A stretch of DNA of 64,000 nucleotides, taken from assembly GCA_016704325.1 (NCBI GenBank), contig JADJAG010000006.1, forward strand, positions 62,001 through 126,000, written 5' to 3'. Source of the DNA: Chitinophagaceae bacterium. GTDB taxonomy: Bacteria > Bacteroidota > Bacteroidia > Chitinophagales > UBA10324. Position numbers and translations under genes: made by a program. Positions 63,895 through 64,000 of this stretch are shown here, piece by piece (position 1 is the stretch's first letter; each line of letters opens with the position of its first letter). Under the pieces are notes generated by a model that saw only the letters and a program-made list of their open reading frames with translations, was not told the origin of the DNA and ran no database searches.

Positions 63895-63960
63895 CCCTGA
63901 TCGAAGTCGAAGGGTATAAATTTTTGCTCCCTGAGCGGAGCCGAAGGGCGCAAAAATTTA
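63895..63960. repeat. CCCTGAGCGGAGCCGAAGGG-type intergenic hairpins
   Basis: Two related 20-base motifs, CCCTGATCGAAGTCGAAGGG (63895-63914) and CCCTGAGCGGAGCCGAAGGG (63929-63948), stand side by side. The second is enclosed by perfect arms TAAATTTTTGC (63917-63927) and GCAAAAATTTA (63950-63960). This motif type is frequent between genes in many bacteria. Nothing else is recognised up to the window end. Confidence 0.6.
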
Positions 63961-64000
63961 ACTCATTCTTCCCGAAAATCGGCCGCTGCCGGTCTTGCGT

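Noticed and set aside
1..64000. tRNA or rRNA genes
   Set aside because: No cloverleaf-like sequence with GGTTCGA-type T arm and acceptor pairing, nor rRNA signatures, was found by reading.

Overview
The window reads as a chromosome segment of a Bacteroidota species, most likely in the Chitinophagales/Saprospirales range. Evidence includes a SusC/SusD pair, a protein with a type IX secretion (T9SS) C-terminal signal, a DAP-type MurE in a Bacteroidota-style dcw cluster, bacteroidetal promoters (TTG-N19-TAnnTTTG), a BT_3928-like DoxX protein and frequent overlapping start/stop codons. No rRNA, tRNA or CRISPR array was seen.

Region 1 (1-3061): the 5' part of folP on the minus strand, then divergent DUF1599, DoxX-like and aroK genes. 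Region 2 (3546-19468): a complete same-strand dcw cluster for peptidoglycan precursor synthesis and division (mraZ, rsmH, ftsL-like, ftsI, murE, mraY, murD, ftsW, murG, murC, ftsQ, ftsA, ftsZ). A threefold 10-bp MraZ-box array and a -7 promoter element precede it. Region 3 (19469-24173): cupin, DUF4239 and a lipoprotein sulfatase. Region 4 (24174-28045): a compact cassette of DUF4231 membrane protein, divergent from patatin, PGDYG and TRAFs-binding/TPR genes. It is the best candidate here for an undescribed conflict or immune system. Region 5 (28095-34500): an LTA-synthase-like membrane sulfatase, an acyltransferase, a hydrolase, a glycosyltransferase and an RsbU-type phosphatase. Region 6 (34612-42480): a decayed IS3 element nested in a small repeat element, then surface polysaccharide genes (ligase/polymerase, Wzz, flippase, GT4). 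Region 7 (42718-51858): MFS-rhodanese, DsrE, acetolactate-decarboxylase-like, Dps, MBL, MDR, TonB receptor and NUDIX. Region 8 (52044-64000): SusC/SusD, a candidate structured RNA, a T9SS cargo, GNAT, a PH-like membrane protein, ppk1, azurin and MmcQ/YjbR.

A theme not explained by ordinary genes is a family of short elements (A-F) with ends resembling GGGTGYAYGACAAATTG. Two have perfect 8-bp target duplications and one has a 9-bp duplication. Several carry internal 7-bp and 8-bp tandem arrays. One has supplied the last 15 codons and the stop of the O-antigen ligase gene, and another heptad array supplies the stop of the MmcQ gene.
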